A stretch of DNA of 32,366 nt from Planctomycetota bacterium (GCA_024278775.1 JAJRSP010000149.1:1-32366); one strand, 5' to 3'. Numbered from the stretch's first letter, positions 7,663 through 16,571 are shown. Numbers and translations: made by a program. Notes: generated by a model not told the origin, from the letters alone.

Positions 7663-7752
7663 ACGTCACAGTTGCTCCCGTATGGCGTGCCTCTCACCGC
7701 CGGCACGCTCATCATACTAGGCGCGAAAATGTTCGGCTGGTGGGGGGTCTGA
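7663..7752 (+). pseudogene. C-terminal remainder of the prepilin peptidase, in frame behind the TAG
   Basis: These codons lie in the same frame as the upstream peptidase and read TSQLLPYGVPLTAGTLI, then a hydrophobic end with FGWW, stopping at TGA 7750-7752. The PYG(V/I)P/A...G pattern is what A24 CpaA-type peptidases show at the start of their last membrane helix. It ends 4 nt before tadE, the spacing expected of the true gene end. A single base change, AAG to TAG, would explain the stop. Whether any of it is translated is unknown. Confidence 0.7.
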
Positions 7753-7756
7753 TAGG

Positions 7757-8194
7757 ATGAGACATCGATCTGTGTTATCGAGTATCGTGAGGCGTAAGGA
7801 GGGGAAGAAGCGGCGCGCGGCTGTGATCGTCGAGTTTGCCGTGGTGCTTCCGCTCTTGTTGACCATCCTCCTTGGGATCATCGAGTATGGATGGGTCTTT
7901 ATGGTACGGCAGACGCTTCAGTCCGCCGCACGGGAAGGCTGTCGATTGGCGGCGCTGCAGACCTCGTCGAGCCCGTACACCAACGTCACCACGCGGATAG
8001 ACGAAGTCATGGCCCCTACGGGCTTGACGACCTATGTGGTGACGATGACCCACGCGACAGCCGGCAACCCGGTGGAAACGGTTGATATCGTGGTGCCGTA
8101 CGCCGACGTTTCACTGATGGGCGGTTTTTTTGGTGGCACCGCTACGGAAATTGGTGGAAGTAGCTCGATGCGCAAGGAGGGCATGGGAATCTAG
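7757..8194 (+). CDS. tadE: TadE-family pseudopilin-like protein
   Basis: This 145-residue protein has a basic N-terminus (RRKEGKKRRAA) and then VIVEFAVVLPLLLTILLGII, the TadE-like hydrophobic segment with the conserved Glu after the processing region. It continues into EYGWVFMVRQTLQSAAREGC, typical of the family. TadE proteins are minor pseudopilins processed by the same prepilin peptidase and needed for Tad pilus assembly. The C-terminal half is probably a small periplasmic beta domain. No separate TadF or TadG was found in the window. It starts 4 nt after the extended end of the prepilin peptidase frame and is followed by a clear terminator at 8221-8265, so it closes the first transcription unit of the locus. 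Confidence 0.88.
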   Translation: MRHRSVLSSIVRRKEGKKRRAAVIVEFAVVLPLLLTILLGIIEYGWVFMVRQTLQSAAREGCRLAALQTSSSPYTNVTTRIDEVMAPTGLTTYVVTMTHATAGNPVETVDIVVPYADVSLMGGFFGGTATEIGGSSSMRKEGMGI

Positions 8195-8220
8195 GTTTCG
8201 TCGTGGTAGGTCAAGAGTTA

Positions 8221-8265
8221 CCGGACCGTAACCCCTATTGGTGGGGTCGCGGTCCGGCTTTATTT
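8221..8265 (+). terminator. rho-independent terminator after tadE
   Basis: CCGGACCG (8221-8228) pairs perfectly with CGGTCCGG (8250-8257). The inner bases CCCC (8232-8235) and GGGG (8243-8246) extend the stem. CTTTATTT follows. It separates tadE from cpaB. Confidence 0.85.
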
Positions 8266-8484
8266 GGAGGGAGGGGCGTCTACAAGCCGTGTGGCCCGTT
8301 GGTTTCTAGAATAAGAAAGATTTTCGGAACAACAGATCGAACGACGCCATATTCCTTCCGATAAACGGGCAAGACTTGGACTGCGGCTGGTGCGGTCTTG
8401 CGTGTACACGACGGATCGAAGAGGACGCCCGGGTGTGTTGCCAGCCAGACACTAACGAGGGCTCACGAGAATCGAGGATATGCC

Positions 8485-9543
8485 ATGAAGGGAAGGGCGA
8501 TCGTACCGTTGGTACTTGGTTTGGTTGTCGGCTTGGTTGCCGTCAAGTTTGGCGTGGACGCCGTTCGCTCCGCGCAGGGTTCGAGCCAGATGAACGAGAA
8601 GATCACGGCCGTCCGCGCGAAGCAGGACATTGCGGCGTTTCAGAAGATTACGCCTGATCTGGTCGAGCTCTTTCAGACGATCGACCCCCAGTTTGCTCCG
8701 AACGGAGAACGGATACCCAAGTTAGAGGATGCCATTGGTCGTGTGACGGGCAAGGCCATTCCTCTCAATGCGCCGGTTCTCAAGTCGATGCTCGCGCCGG
8801 AAGGTACGCCGGTTGGAATGGTGGGTCGGATTCCACCGGGATTCCGAGCGGTATCGGTGAAGATCGATGAGGCGTCGAGCGTCTCATATCACCTTCGTCC
8901 GGGGGTCTGGGTGGATGTGACAGTCGTCATGGACGTGATGAGTGGCCAGCGTGGGCGCAAAGACACCATTTCCGAAGTGATTCTACAACGGGTCCAGGTA
9001 GCAGCCGTAGGAAAAGGCTCACAGTCGGAGTCGGATGCCGGAGCCCGTGGCGTACGTTCTGCGAAGTCCGTGACGCTGTTCGTGAAAGAGGGCGACGTGC
9101 CGAAGTTGCACCTAGCCGGGACGAGAGGAAAGATATCGCTTTCGATGCGCGGAGAGGACGAGGGAATCGTGAAGGAGACGGCGACAGCGTCCGAATCGGA
9201 TCTCACGGGTTATGAGGAAGTAGCCAAGGTGGAACCTGCGGTTCGTCCTGCCCCCAAAGTGACAAAGGCCGTTGACCCGGAACCCGTAGAAACATCCCAT
9301 CCGTACCAGGTTATCGTTTTTCGCGGAGTGGGTGTCGGTGATGTGCAACGAATTACGTTTGAGAACGAGAGGTCGTCACGTGTGGTGGAATCATCCACTG
9401 GACTACCGACCCGTGCCACGAGCGCGCTTCGTTCGAACTACGCGACGGGATCTCAGAGTGGGGGGGGATCGGGCTTTGGTTCGGCTCCCACAAATGCCGA
9501 TACGTCGGGGACCAACGGTAACACCTTTGATAGCGGCCATTAG
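8485..9543 (+). CDS. cpaB: Flp pilus assembly protein CpaB/RcpC
   Basis: This is a protein of 352 residues from ATG 8485. The frame opens 29 codons earlier at 8398, but that stretch shows no family character and the N-terminus MKGRAIVPLVLGLVVGLVAV is the usual CpaB membrane anchor. An SAF-type domain follows (AVRAKQDIAAFQKITPDLVE, GRVTGKAIPLNAPVLKSMLA). The RcpC core comes next: PPGFRAVSVKIDEASSVSYH, then LRPGVWVDVTVVMD with the GxxVDV pattern. The tail is rich in Ser, Gly and Thr. CpaB is a periplasmic partner of the Tad secretin. It precedes cpaC by 18 nt, in one unit with it, and has its own leader of about 220 nt behind a terminator. Confidence 0.9.
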   Translation: MKGRAIVPLVLGLVVGLVAVKFGVDAVRSAQGSSQMNEKITAVRAKQDIAAFQKITPDLVELFQTIDPQFAPNGERIPKLEDAIGRVTGKAIPLNAPVLKSMLAPEGTPVGMVGRIPPGFRAVSVKIDEASSVSYHLRPGVWVDVTVVMDVMSGQRGRKDTISEVILQRVQVAAVGKGSQSESDAGARGVRSAKSVTLFVKEGDVPKLHLAGTRGKISLSMRGEDEGIVKETATASESDLTGYEEVAKVEPAVRPAPKVTKAVDPEPVETSHPYQVIVFRGVGVGDVQRITFENERSSRVVESSTGLPTRATSALRSNYATGSQSGGGSGFGSAPTNADTSGTNGNTFDSGH

Positions 9544-9561
9544 TTGAGGAGGACGCGTTCG

Positions 9562-11136
9562 ATGTTCAAGAAAGTCATGGAAGACCGTCGGTTGGGACGG
9601 TGGCAATTCGGCTCCGTCAGTCGTTTCGTGGTGCATCGGGCTTGGCTGGCGGCGGTGGTGGCCGTGGTCGGTTTCATGCCCTGTGCTCTGGCACAGCGCC
9701 CGGACGGCGATGGATCGTTTGACGCTCGCGTGCTCGACTTGACGAAGAACCAGCACTTGACGATTCCCGTGAACCGGAGTGTCACTGTTGAGACCTCGGT
9801 GGGTATCGCTCGAGCCGACGTGGTGGCTCCGCAGGTCGCGAACGTTCAGATCATCAGTCCGACCCGGATGCTCATCACCGGACAAAGTTTCGGGGTTACG
9901 AGTGTCGTGCTGACAGATTCGGACAACCACCAATATGTCTTCGAAGCGACCGTTGAACTTGACCTTGAGCCACTCAATCGTGCGATCCACAGCATCGATC
10001 CGTTGGCTACGGCCCAGGCGGAGTCGATCCGAGGGCATATCGTGTTAACGGGGTCGGTCACGAGCACTGCGCGTGCGCGTCGAATTGCCGATCTTGCGCG
10101 GCTCTTCGTTCCCAGCGGAGATGAGGATCCCGCATCGTTGGTTCAGAATCACATGGAGATTGCCGGCGAGCAGCAAGTACAACTCCGGTGTATCGTAGCC
10201 GAGGTCACTCGGGCTGCCACACGCGAACTTGGTGTGAATGGTTTCCTCGCCGGTGAAAACTTCCGCGATATGTTTTTGGTCAATCAGCTCGGCGGGATCA
10301 ACCCGGTGAATATCGGTGCCGCTGCGTCCGCACCGGTCACACAGAACCTGCCGTTTGTTACTGATGTAAAAGGCCTCAACTTGCAGCCGACGACGCCGTT
10401 GACTTTGGGTTTTCCCCGTGCCCAAACACAGCTTTTCATCAAGGCGATGGCCGATAACAACCTTCTTAAGGTGTTGGCTGAGCCGAACCTCACGGCGATC
10501 AGCGGCGAGACGGCCACGTTTCTTGCCGGTGGTGAATTTCCGATACCGGTGCCGCAGGGTAACCAGCAAGTGACGATTGAGTTCCGTGAGTTTGGTATTC
10601 GATTGAATTTTACGCCCGTTGTTCGTGGGCAGCAGCGGATCCGCTTGCGAGTGGCTCCGGAGGTTTCGGAGTTGGATTTCACGACGGCCATCCAGATCGA
10701 AGGTTTTGTGGTTCCCGGGCTGACCTCGCGTTCGACGGAGACTACGGTTGAACTGGGCAACGGTCAGACGATTGCGATCGCCGGTCTGCTTAGTGAGAGT
10801 GTTCGTGGTATTGCGTCGCGCATCCCCGGCGTGGGGGATGTGCCGGTGCTGGGTACGCTGTTTCGTAGTGTGAGTTTCCAGCGTTCTCTGACGGAGTTGG
10901 TGGTCCTGGTGACGCCCGAGATCGTGGCACCGCTTGACCCGCATCAGAAAGTGAAGATTCCCGGCGAAGATATGAAATACGCCAACGACTATGAGTTGTT
11001 CGCTCTGGGGATGCTGGAATCACCCGAGGATGCGAAACCCGCTACGGACGTTGACGGGGGTACCGTGCTTCAGTCCGAGCCGGATGAAATGAGTCTGCAT
11101 GGCCCCTGGGGGCATGCCGGTGCGGGTGACCGCTAA
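9562..11136 (+). CDS. cpaC: Tad pilus secretin CpaC/RcpA (type II/III secretion family)
   Basis: This is an outer-membrane ring protein through which the Tad pilus leaves the cell. ATG 9562 has AGGAGG about 9 nt upstream, which rules out the TTG at 9544. A signal peptide is seen (WLAAVVAVVGFMPCALA, cleavage before QRPDG). The pilus-assembly N-domain carries VTVETSVGIARADVV and MLITGQSFGVTSVVLTD. A BON-like segment follows (GHIVLTGSVTSTARARRIAD). The C-terminal secretin domain is complete: VLAEPNLTAISGETATFLAG, GGEFPIPVP, EFGIRLNFTPVV, RLRVAPEVSELD, and GQTIAIAGLL, ending near LTELVVLVTPEIV. At about 524 residues it is of usual length. The final 50 residues are polar. A strong terminator follows at 11178-11206. 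Confidence 0.95.
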   Translation: MFKKVMEDRRLGRWQFGSVSRFVVHRAWLAAVVAVVGFMPCALAQRPDGDGSFDARVLDLTKNQHLTIPVNRSVTVETSVGIARADVVAPQVANVQIISPTRMLITGQSFGVTSVVLTDSDNHQYVFEATVELDLEPLNRAIHSIDPLATAQAESIRGHIVLTGSVTSTARARRIADLARLFVPSGDEDPASLVQNHMEIAGEQQVQLRCIVAEVTRAATRELGVNGFLAGENFRDMFLVNQLGGINPVNIGAAASAPVTQNLPFVTDVKGLNLQPTTPLTLGFPRAQTQLFIKAMADNNLLKVLAEPNLTAISGETATFLAGGEFPIPVPQGNQQVTIEFREFGIRLNFTPVVRGQQRIRLRVAPEVSELDFTTAIQIEGFVVPGLTSRSTETTVELGNGQTIAIAGLLSESVRGIASRIPGVGDVPVLGTLFRSVSFQRSLTELVVLVTPEIVAPLDPHQKVKIPGEDMKYANDYELFALGMLESPEDAKPATDVDGGTVLQSEPDEMSLHGPWGHAGAGDR

Positions 11137-11177
11137 CGATCCTTCTTACGAATCATTAAGCCATAGCGCTTACGAAG

Positions 11178-11206
11178 CGTCGTACATCATTGTGCGGCGT
11201 TTTTTT
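11178..11206 (+). terminator. rho-independent terminator after the secretin gene
   Basis: CGTCGTACA (11178-11186), loop TCAT, TGTGCGGCG (11191-11199): nine pairs including two G-T wobbles. Seven T follow at 11200-11206. It ends the cpaB-cpaC unit. Confidence 0.88.
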
Positions 11207-11722
11207 CATGCAACTGGCCGCGCGGGGACGTTGCGATGAACGAAGGGTAAGGGCTCGGCGCGTGTGCGATGGGTGGGGGGATGGCTCGTCCGGTAATGGA
11301 GCATTGAGTTTCCGGCGCGCCGCGCGCGGTCGATCTGTCTTTCATATCGAGCAAGGTCCGATCTTTCATGATTAACGGGGTCTACGATGATACGATGCAG
11401 CAACGAACCATGGCTACCTTCGTGAAAGCAGGGGAAACGCAGGGGATATCGGAAGTTGTCGGACAGGCCTGCGGCAAGGCAGAGCCGTTTTGCGCGTTTG
11501 AACTAGCCGATAGTACGACTACGTTGGGCGCAGGGTGACTCCACGCGGCAGCGGGCGGGGTGTGTCGTGTTTTCGCATTCCGTGTTCGGAAGTAGGTCCG
11601 CAGGGGGGATGTCCTGCGTGGCGCATTCGTCCTGGCGAGCATAACTCGTCGGCAGGTGCGGTGCCGCCGTGTGTGCAGGGCGGCGTGGGTTCTGGAAGAT
11701 CGAAGCGGGTGTTGGGGTGGTC
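11207..11722. other. long gap between secretin and cpaE, with one possible small ORF
   Basis: About 515 nt behind the terminator, inside an otherwise tightly packed pilus locus. It should hold the promoter of the cpaE-cpaF-tadB-tadC unit, but no clear -35/-10 pair was recognised. A 56-codon ORF with no internal stop runs from ATG 11368 to TGA 11536-11538 (+), beginning MINGVYDDTMQQRT and containing ACGKAEPFCAFELADS. It has no recognised family and no clear ribosome binding site, so it is not called as a gene. Confidence 0.4.
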
Positions 11723-12910
11723 ATGGCGCAGGATGTCAAGTTCATCATCTTGAACGGCAACGAGAAGTTTGGCGCGGAAGTGCGTGAGGCACTTCTTAAG
11801 ATCGAGGGTGTCAAGATCGTGGCCGAGGTGGATGAGCCTGCCCTGCTGGGCCAGGCCGTCACACAGTTTCCTATTGATATCGTGCTCGCGAATCTGGACC
11901 CGGCACCGGAATCGGTACTCCCCATCGTGGGTGATGTGGCTGCCGCGAATCCGGATCTTGCAGTTTTTGCCTCCTCCCGATCGACCGACGGTCACCTGAT
12001 TCTCAAGGTGATGCGGCTGGGTATTAAGGAGTTCTTTCCCCAGCCGCTGGATGGCGCGGCCCTGCGCGAGGCGGTGGACAAGATTTCCGAAGGTCGAAAG
12101 ACACGCACGACTCAGGGTAAGTTGTTTACGGTGATGGGATCGGCCGGAGGTGTCGGATCCACAATGCTCGCGACGAATTTGGCGGTCGAGCTAGCCATGT
12201 TGAGCGAGGGGAACATGACCCTCATTGACCTCGACTACCGTTACGGGCAGGTGGCCACCCTCTTGGATGTGGAACCCAGCTACACGTTGGCCGATCTCGC
12301 CGGTGCACCCGAGGAACTGGAGCCGACCGTGTTGTCCAAGGCTTTGGCGACGCACTCCAGCGGTGTCAAGGTGCTGGCACGACCGAACAACCTTTCCGAG
12401 GCGGACAACATAACAGCCGCCGCCTGCATGGGGGTCTTTACGACGCTCATGCAAATGAGCGACTATGTGGTGGCAGACGGACCCACACGGTTTGATGTGG
12501 GGGGCAAGTCCCTCTTGGCGCTGTCGGATTGTAATTTGCTCATCGTGCAGACGTTGGTGCCGTGTGTGCGTAATGCGATTCGAATCATCGAATGGATGCG
12601 CGAGTGTGGTCATAATTTGGATCGTACGAAAGTGATCTGCAACCGGGTGGGGCGAGAGTCCGCCCACCTGACCGTAAAGAATGTCAGTGAAACCCTCGGA
12701 ATGCCTGTGGCGGCCACGATACCGGAAGATTGGACTACGGTGAGCGGGGCCATCAATTTGGGTGAGCCGTTGAGTGAGCACGACCCCAAGAGCAAGGTAC
12801 GGGCCGCGGTTCAGGGTATCGCCAAGACCTTGCATGATCCCGAAGGCGCGGCCGAGGATGAGGCGAGGGGCAAGAAGGGGTTGATCGGCAGGATTTTTGC
12901 ACAGAGTTGA
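11723..12910 (+). CDS. cpaE: Tad pilus localisation ATPase CpaE/TadZ (MinD/ParA superfamily)
   Basis: The protein has 395 residues from ATG 11723 (MAQDVKFIILNGNEKFGAEV); an in-frame upstream start at 11669 adds a stretch without family character. The N-terminal part (about 1-120) is a receiver-like domain (FIILNGNEKFG, IDIVLANLD, MRLGIKEFFPQPL). The ParA/MinD-like ATPase domain follows. Its Walker A is atypical: GSAGGVGSTM lacks both the early MinD signature lysine and the P-loop lysine. LIDLDYRYGQVATLLD follows as the A' motif and SDYVVADGP as the Walker B region. Atypical Walker motifs are known in TadZ/CpaE proteins, which place the pilus machine in the cell. It opens the third unit of the locus, 74 nt ahead of cpaF. 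Confidence 0.92.
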   Translation: MAQDVKFIILNGNEKFGAEVREALLKIEGVKIVAEVDEPALLGQAVTQFPIDIVLANLDPAPESVLPIVGDVAAANPDLAVFASSRSTDGHLILKVMRLGIKEFFPQPLDGAALREAVDKISEGRKTRTTQGKLFTVMGSAGGVGSTMLATNLAVELAMLSEGNMTLIDLDYRYGQVATLLDVEPSYTLADLAGAPEELEPTVLSKALATHSSGVKVLARPNNLSEADNITAAACMGVFTTLMQMSDYVVADGPTRFDVGGKSLLALSDCNLLIVQTLVPCVRNAIRIIEWMRECGHNLDRTKVICNRVGRESAHLTVKNVSETLGMPVAATIPEDWTTVSGAINLGEPLSEHDPKSKVRAAVQGIAKTLHDPEGAAEDEARGKKGLIGRIFAQS

Positions 12911-12983
12911 ATGATCGAAGTCGCCGTGTGGCGTCGTCGCCGGCTTATCGCATGGCGCGGCCGGCCGGCTGAGACTAACGGGG

Positions 12984-14441
12984 GTGTCACTAGTGTTTGG
13001 CAAGCGGATTCCGAACAATACGGGTGCAACGCCGGCGCAGAAGCCGGCAGCGAGCGGTGTGTCCAGCGGGGGCTCTCAGGCGTTGGCGGCACCGCCCAAG
13101 CCACCCTCTCCGGCGGCGACGCTGTCTAAAACCAAGTCGCGGTCATCCAAAGAAAGAATCGAGCAGTTTAACGCCCTCAAGATGCGCTTGCACCGCAAGC
13201 TGATCGATCAGCTTGATCTGACGCGGATGGTCGGTGACGACGAAAGCTTGCGGGAACAGGTACGTGCGCTGGTTTCTCAGCTCGCCGATCAGGAAAACAC
13301 GCTCCTGAATTACAACGAGCGACAGCGTCTGATCAATGAGGTGTTGGACGAGACGTTTGGTCTGGGCCCGCTGGAAGTACTGCTCGCAGATGCGACGATC
13401 AGTGACATTTTAGTCAACGGTCCGAAGCAAGTCTACGTCGAGCGAAGCGGTAACCTCGAATTGACTGAGATTGAGTTTCGTGACAATGCGCACCTGATGC
13501 ACGTGATAGACAAGATCGTGAGCGCGGTTGGTCGACGATGTGATGAAACGTGCCCGTTGGTCGATGCCCGACTCGCGGATGGTAGTCGTGTGAACGCGGT
13601 GATCCCGCCGCTCGCCATCGACGGCGCGAACATGTCGATTCGGCGTTTCGGTGCAGATCCGTTGACGTGGGAAGACTATGTCAATTACAAATCGGTCACC
13701 CCGGAAATCCGCGACTTTCTTGAGGCGTGCGTCAAATGTCATCTGAACATCGTGGTGTTGGGCGGTACCGGTTCCGGCAAGACCACGCTGCTCAACAACC
13801 TTTCCACATTTATTCCTGACACCGACCGAATCGTTACGATCGAGGATGCTGCCGAACTGCAACTGCGGCAGCCGCATGTGGTTCGGTTGGAAACACGACC
13901 GGCGAACATCGAGGGCAAGGGGCGTATTAGCATTCGTGATCTGTTGATCAACAGCCTGCGTATGCGTCCGGATCGTATCGTGGTGGGCGAGTGCCGCGGT
14001 CCGGAAACGTTGGACATGCTTCAGGCGATGAACACGGGTCATGATGGGTCGTTGACGACGATCCACGCCAACAGCACCCGTGATTCCGTCGCTCGTGTCG
14101 AGACGATGGTGATGATGGCCGGTTTCGAACTGCCGTTACGAGCCATTCGGCAGCAGTTTTCTTCTGCGATTCATTTGTTGGTTCAGGCGCAGCGTCTTAC
14201 GGGCGGACCCCGAAAGATCGTGACGGTGACGGAAGTGACCGGCATGGAAGGGGACATCATCACGATGCAGGACATCTTCTCATTCGAGCAGACGGGGTTG
14301 TCTTCCAAGGGACGTGCGAGAGGGCAATTCGTGTCGACCGGGATTCGTCCGTCGTTTCTGGAGCGTCTCCGGACATCGGGATATGAACTGGATCCGGAGA
14401 TGTTTACCCGGCGCGTACTGCTTACGGACGATGGCGAATAG
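12984..14441 (+). CDS. cpaF: Tad pilus assembly ATPase CpaF/TadA (type II/IV secretion ATPase)
   Basis: This hexameric motor ATPase of 485 residues powers Tad pilus assembly. GTG 12984 was chosen because it yields [10 protein letters not shown], the usual CpaF opening; GTG 12993 is the only near alternative. A Pro/Ala/Ser-rich linker (about residues 10-50) precedes an all-helical N-domain and the family motif [20 protein letters not shown]. The ATPase core is complete: Walker [10 protein letters not shown] near residue 258, the Asp box [10 protein letters not shown], Walker [10 protein letters not shown] near residue 331, and the His box LTTIHANST near residue 358. [11 protein letters not shown] and [10 protein letters not shown] are typical of TadA proteins. 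The C-terminal tail of about 60 residues is variable. tadB follows after 24 nt. Confidence 0.96.
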   Translation: MSLVFGKRIPNNTGATPAQKPAASGVSSGGSQALAAPPKPPSPAATLSKTKSRSSKERIEQFNALKMRLHRKLIDQLDLTRMVGDDESLREQVRALVSQLADQENTLLNYNERQRLINEVLDETFGLGPLEVLLADATISDILVNGPKQVYVERSGNLELTEIEFRDNAHLMHVIDKIVSAVGRRCDETCPLVDARLADGSRVNAVIPPLAIDGANMSIRRFGADPLTWEDYVNYKSVTPEIRDFLEACVKCHLNIVVLGGTGSGKTTLLNNLSTFIPDTDRIVTIEDAAELQLRQPHVVRLETRPANIEGKGRISIRDLLINSLRMRPDRIVVGECRGPETLDMLQAMNTGHDGSLTTIHANSTRDSVARVETMVMMAGFELPLRAIRQQFSSAIHLLVQAQRLTGGPRKIVTVTEVTGMEGDIITMQDIFSFEQTGLSSKGRARGQFVSTGIRPSFLERLRTSGYELDPEMFTRRVLLTDDGE

Positions 14442-14465
14442 ACGCTTCAGTCGGAGAATGAGATC

Positions 14466-15473
14466 ATGGTGTTGTCCTTTTCGCAATTGATGCTTGCTCA
14501 GATGCCCGGTTGGGTGGTGTATATTCTGCCGTTGCTCGGCTCGATGCTGTTGTTCTATGGCATCTTCCAGGTGATCGCGGAGACACGCACGTCGAGTCGA
14601 AAGCGAATGCAAGATCGGTTGGCCGGCGCGGTCCGTCACAAAAAGGAAAAGGATGCCGTTGACCTTCTGCGTCGGGGGGCGATGGGGGCCGCAGATAGTT
14701 TTGCCGAATCCATACTCGGCAAGTTAACCGTAGTGCCCAAGCTACAGACCTTGTTGGATCAGGCCGCGGTGGATTGGTCGGCCTCCCAGACGCTACTCAA
14801 CCTGGGCGGTGGTGCGGTGGTGGGATCACTGGGAATCCTGGTGATGGGCTACAACGTCATGGTAGCGCTGGGTTTTGGTGTTGCGATTATCGTTCTCCCT
14901 CTGCTATGGCTGAGTTTTCGTCGTTCACGACGCATGAGCAAGCTCGCGAGCCAGTTGCCGGATGTGTTTGAGATGATGAGTCAGGCACTTCGTGCCGGGC
15001 ATTCGCTTGCCGGGGCGATTCAGTTGGTCTATGAGCAGATGCCGCCACCCATTGCCACGGAATTTGCGCAGGTCTACCACGAACAAAATCTGGGTGTCAA
15101 GGTCGAAGAAGCACTCCGTTCCATGGCGGAGCGTGTGGATTCGCTCGACGTTCGGTTCTTCGTGACGGCCGTGATGATTCAGAGGCAAACCGGTGGTGAT
15201 CTGGCTGAGGTGCTTGACAATATCTCCGGTGTGATTCGCGAGCGCATCGAATTGGCCGGATTGGTGCGTGGGTTGACTGCGGAAGGCCGATTGTCCGGCT
15301 GGGTGCTTTTTGCCCTGCCGGGGATCGTGTTTGTGGGTTCGATGTATCTCAATCCGGAGTATGGGTCGGTGCTGATTGATGATCCCCGCGGTCAGATCAT
15401 GCTGGCGGCCGCCGTGGGTTTGCAGTTAATGGGCATAGCGATGATTCGCTGGATCGTCAACATCAAAGTCTAG
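14466..15473 (+). CDS. tadB: Tad pilus inner-membrane platform protein TadB
   Basis: The protein has 335 residues. It starts with one membrane helix (WVVYILPLLGSMLLFYGIF). A cytoplasmic stretch, two close helices (GGAVVGSLGILVMGYNVMV and a following hydrophobic run) and the T2SSF/GspF-like helical domain follow: LPDVFEMMSQALRAGHSLAG, then RVDSLDVRFFVTAVMIQRQT and GGDLAEVLDNIS. Two C-terminal helices close it (GWVLFALPGIVFVGSMYL and IMLAAAVGLQLMGIAMI). TadB and TadC form the inner-membrane platform that CpaF acts on. The gene directly follows cpaF and is separated from tadC by 153 nt with no terminator. Confidence 0.93.
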   Translation: MVLSFSQLMLAQMPGWVVYILPLLGSMLLFYGIFQVIAETRTSSRKRMQDRLAGAVRHKKEKDAVDLLRRGAMGAADSFAESILGKLTVVPKLQTLLDQAAVDWSASQTLLNLGGGAVVGSLGILVMGYNVMVALGFGVAIIVLPLLWLSFRRSRRMSKLASQLPDVFEMMSQALRAGHSLAGAIQLVYEQMPPPIATEFAQVYHEQNLGVKVEEALRSMAERVDSLDVRFFVTAVMIQRQTGGDLAEVLDNISGVIRERIELAGLVRGLTAEGRLSGWVLFALPGIVFVGSMYLNPEYGSVLIDDPRGQIMLAAAVGLQLMGIAMIRWIVNIKV

Positions 15474-15626
15474 CGCTGTGTGACGATGGGAGTCCGGCAC
15501 GTCGCGAAGAACGGTGAATCGTGTGCGATGCCGGCGTGCAGGGGGCGTGGTGGCGGGCTGAGCCAAGCACCGGGGCGGTGCGATGAAAGTAGACGGAACA
15601 GGCGGTATCCTTTGGGAGCTTAGGTG

Positions 15627-16571
15627 ATGACGCTCTATTTATACGGCGGTTTGCTCGTCGTCAGCATTGTGATGGTCGTGTACGCCCTGTGGCCCAAGTC
15701 CACAGGTGATGGCGACGCCGTCAAGCGACGTATGGCGGGCAGGGGCTCGCGAGATGCGGTGGCTGCCATTCGCAAGCAGGCGAAAGACTCTGTGGCGAAG
15801 AAGGTCATGGATACCGTGGCTCCGATCGCCGTGAGCAAGACCCAAACGGAGAACGCGGAGCAGATGTCCCGGCTTCGCATGCGTCTCTGTATGGGCGGTA
15901 TTCGTTCCGATTCTGCGCCGACTACGTTTCTAGCCAGTAAGACAATGATGGCCGTCATCCTGGGCATCGCCGGTGCCGCGTATATGTGGTCCAAGAGTGA
16001 AACGATGATGAACGGGATTGGTGTGACGCTGCTGGCCACGGGGGCCGGCTTTCTTGCGCCAGACCTCTGGCTGGCGTCGGCTATCTCCAAACGCCAGGAA
16101 GCCATCCGACACGGCCTGCCCGATACGCTTGATCTGATGGTCATCACCGTCGAATCCGGTCTCGGCTTGGATGCCGCCTTTCAGCGCGTGGGTGATGAGA
16201 TGAAGGCCGTACACCCGGAACTCGCGGCGGAATTGCAGGCGGTGACGATGGAAGGGCAGATGGGCATTCCTCGTTCGGAAGCCCTATCCAACTTCGCGGA
16301 GCGGACCGGTGTCGAAGAAGCGCGGTCACTCGTGGCGATCGTGAATCAAGCAGAGCGGTTCGGTACGAGTATTGCGCGGGCGTTGCGAAACCAGTCGGAC
16401 TCGCTTCGTATCAAGCGGCGTCAGGCGGCCGAAGAGCGGGCGCAAAAAACCACGGTGAAGCTTATGGCACCGTTGATTCTGTTTATCTTCCCGGCCATTC
16501 TGGTGGTGCTGGCCGGACCCGCTGCCCTGAAGATGATCGAGACGCTCAGCAATACGCCGGGGCTGTTGTAA
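15627..16571 (+). CDS. tadC: Tad pilus inner-membrane platform protein TadC
   Basis: This is a 314-residue GspF-like membrane protein. ATG 15627 follows GTG 15624 directly, and either can serve as start. The N-terminal helix is LYLYGGLLVVSIVMVVYALW. Two central helices follow (MMAVILGIAGAAYMW, GIGVTLLATGAGFLAP). Next comes the T2SSF domain with LPDTLDLMVITVESGLGLDA, the TadC hallmark, and SLVAIVNQAERFGTSIARAL. The last helix is TTVKLMAPLILFIFPAILVV. It pairs with TadB. The 153-nt gap before it holds a GCACC/GGTGC hairpin (15567-15581). The stop codon lies inside a short tandem repeat (16568-16600). No Tad gene follows it in the window; TadD and TadG were not found. Confidence 0.93.
   Translation: MTLYLYGGLLVVSIVMVVYALWPKSTGDGDAVKRRMAGRGSRDAVAAIRKQAKDSVAKKVMDTVAPIAVSKTQTENAEQMSRLRMRLCMGGIRSDSAPTTFLASKTMMAVILGIAGAAYMWSKSETMMNGIGVTLLATGAGFLAPDLWLASAISKRQEAIRHGLPDTLDLMVITVESGLGLDAAFQRVGDEMKAVHPELAAELQAVTMEGQMGIPRSEALSNFAERTGVEEARSLVAIVNQAERFGTSIARALRNQSDSLRIKRRQAAEERAQKTTVKLMAPLILFIFPAILVVLAGPAALKMIETLSNTPGLL

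Noticed and set aside
11410..11530. Resemblance to a cyclic-di-GMP (GEMM) riboswitch before cpaE
   Set aside because: Short similar pieces such as GGGGAAACGCAGG are present, but the conserved core and tetraloop receptor could not be lined up.
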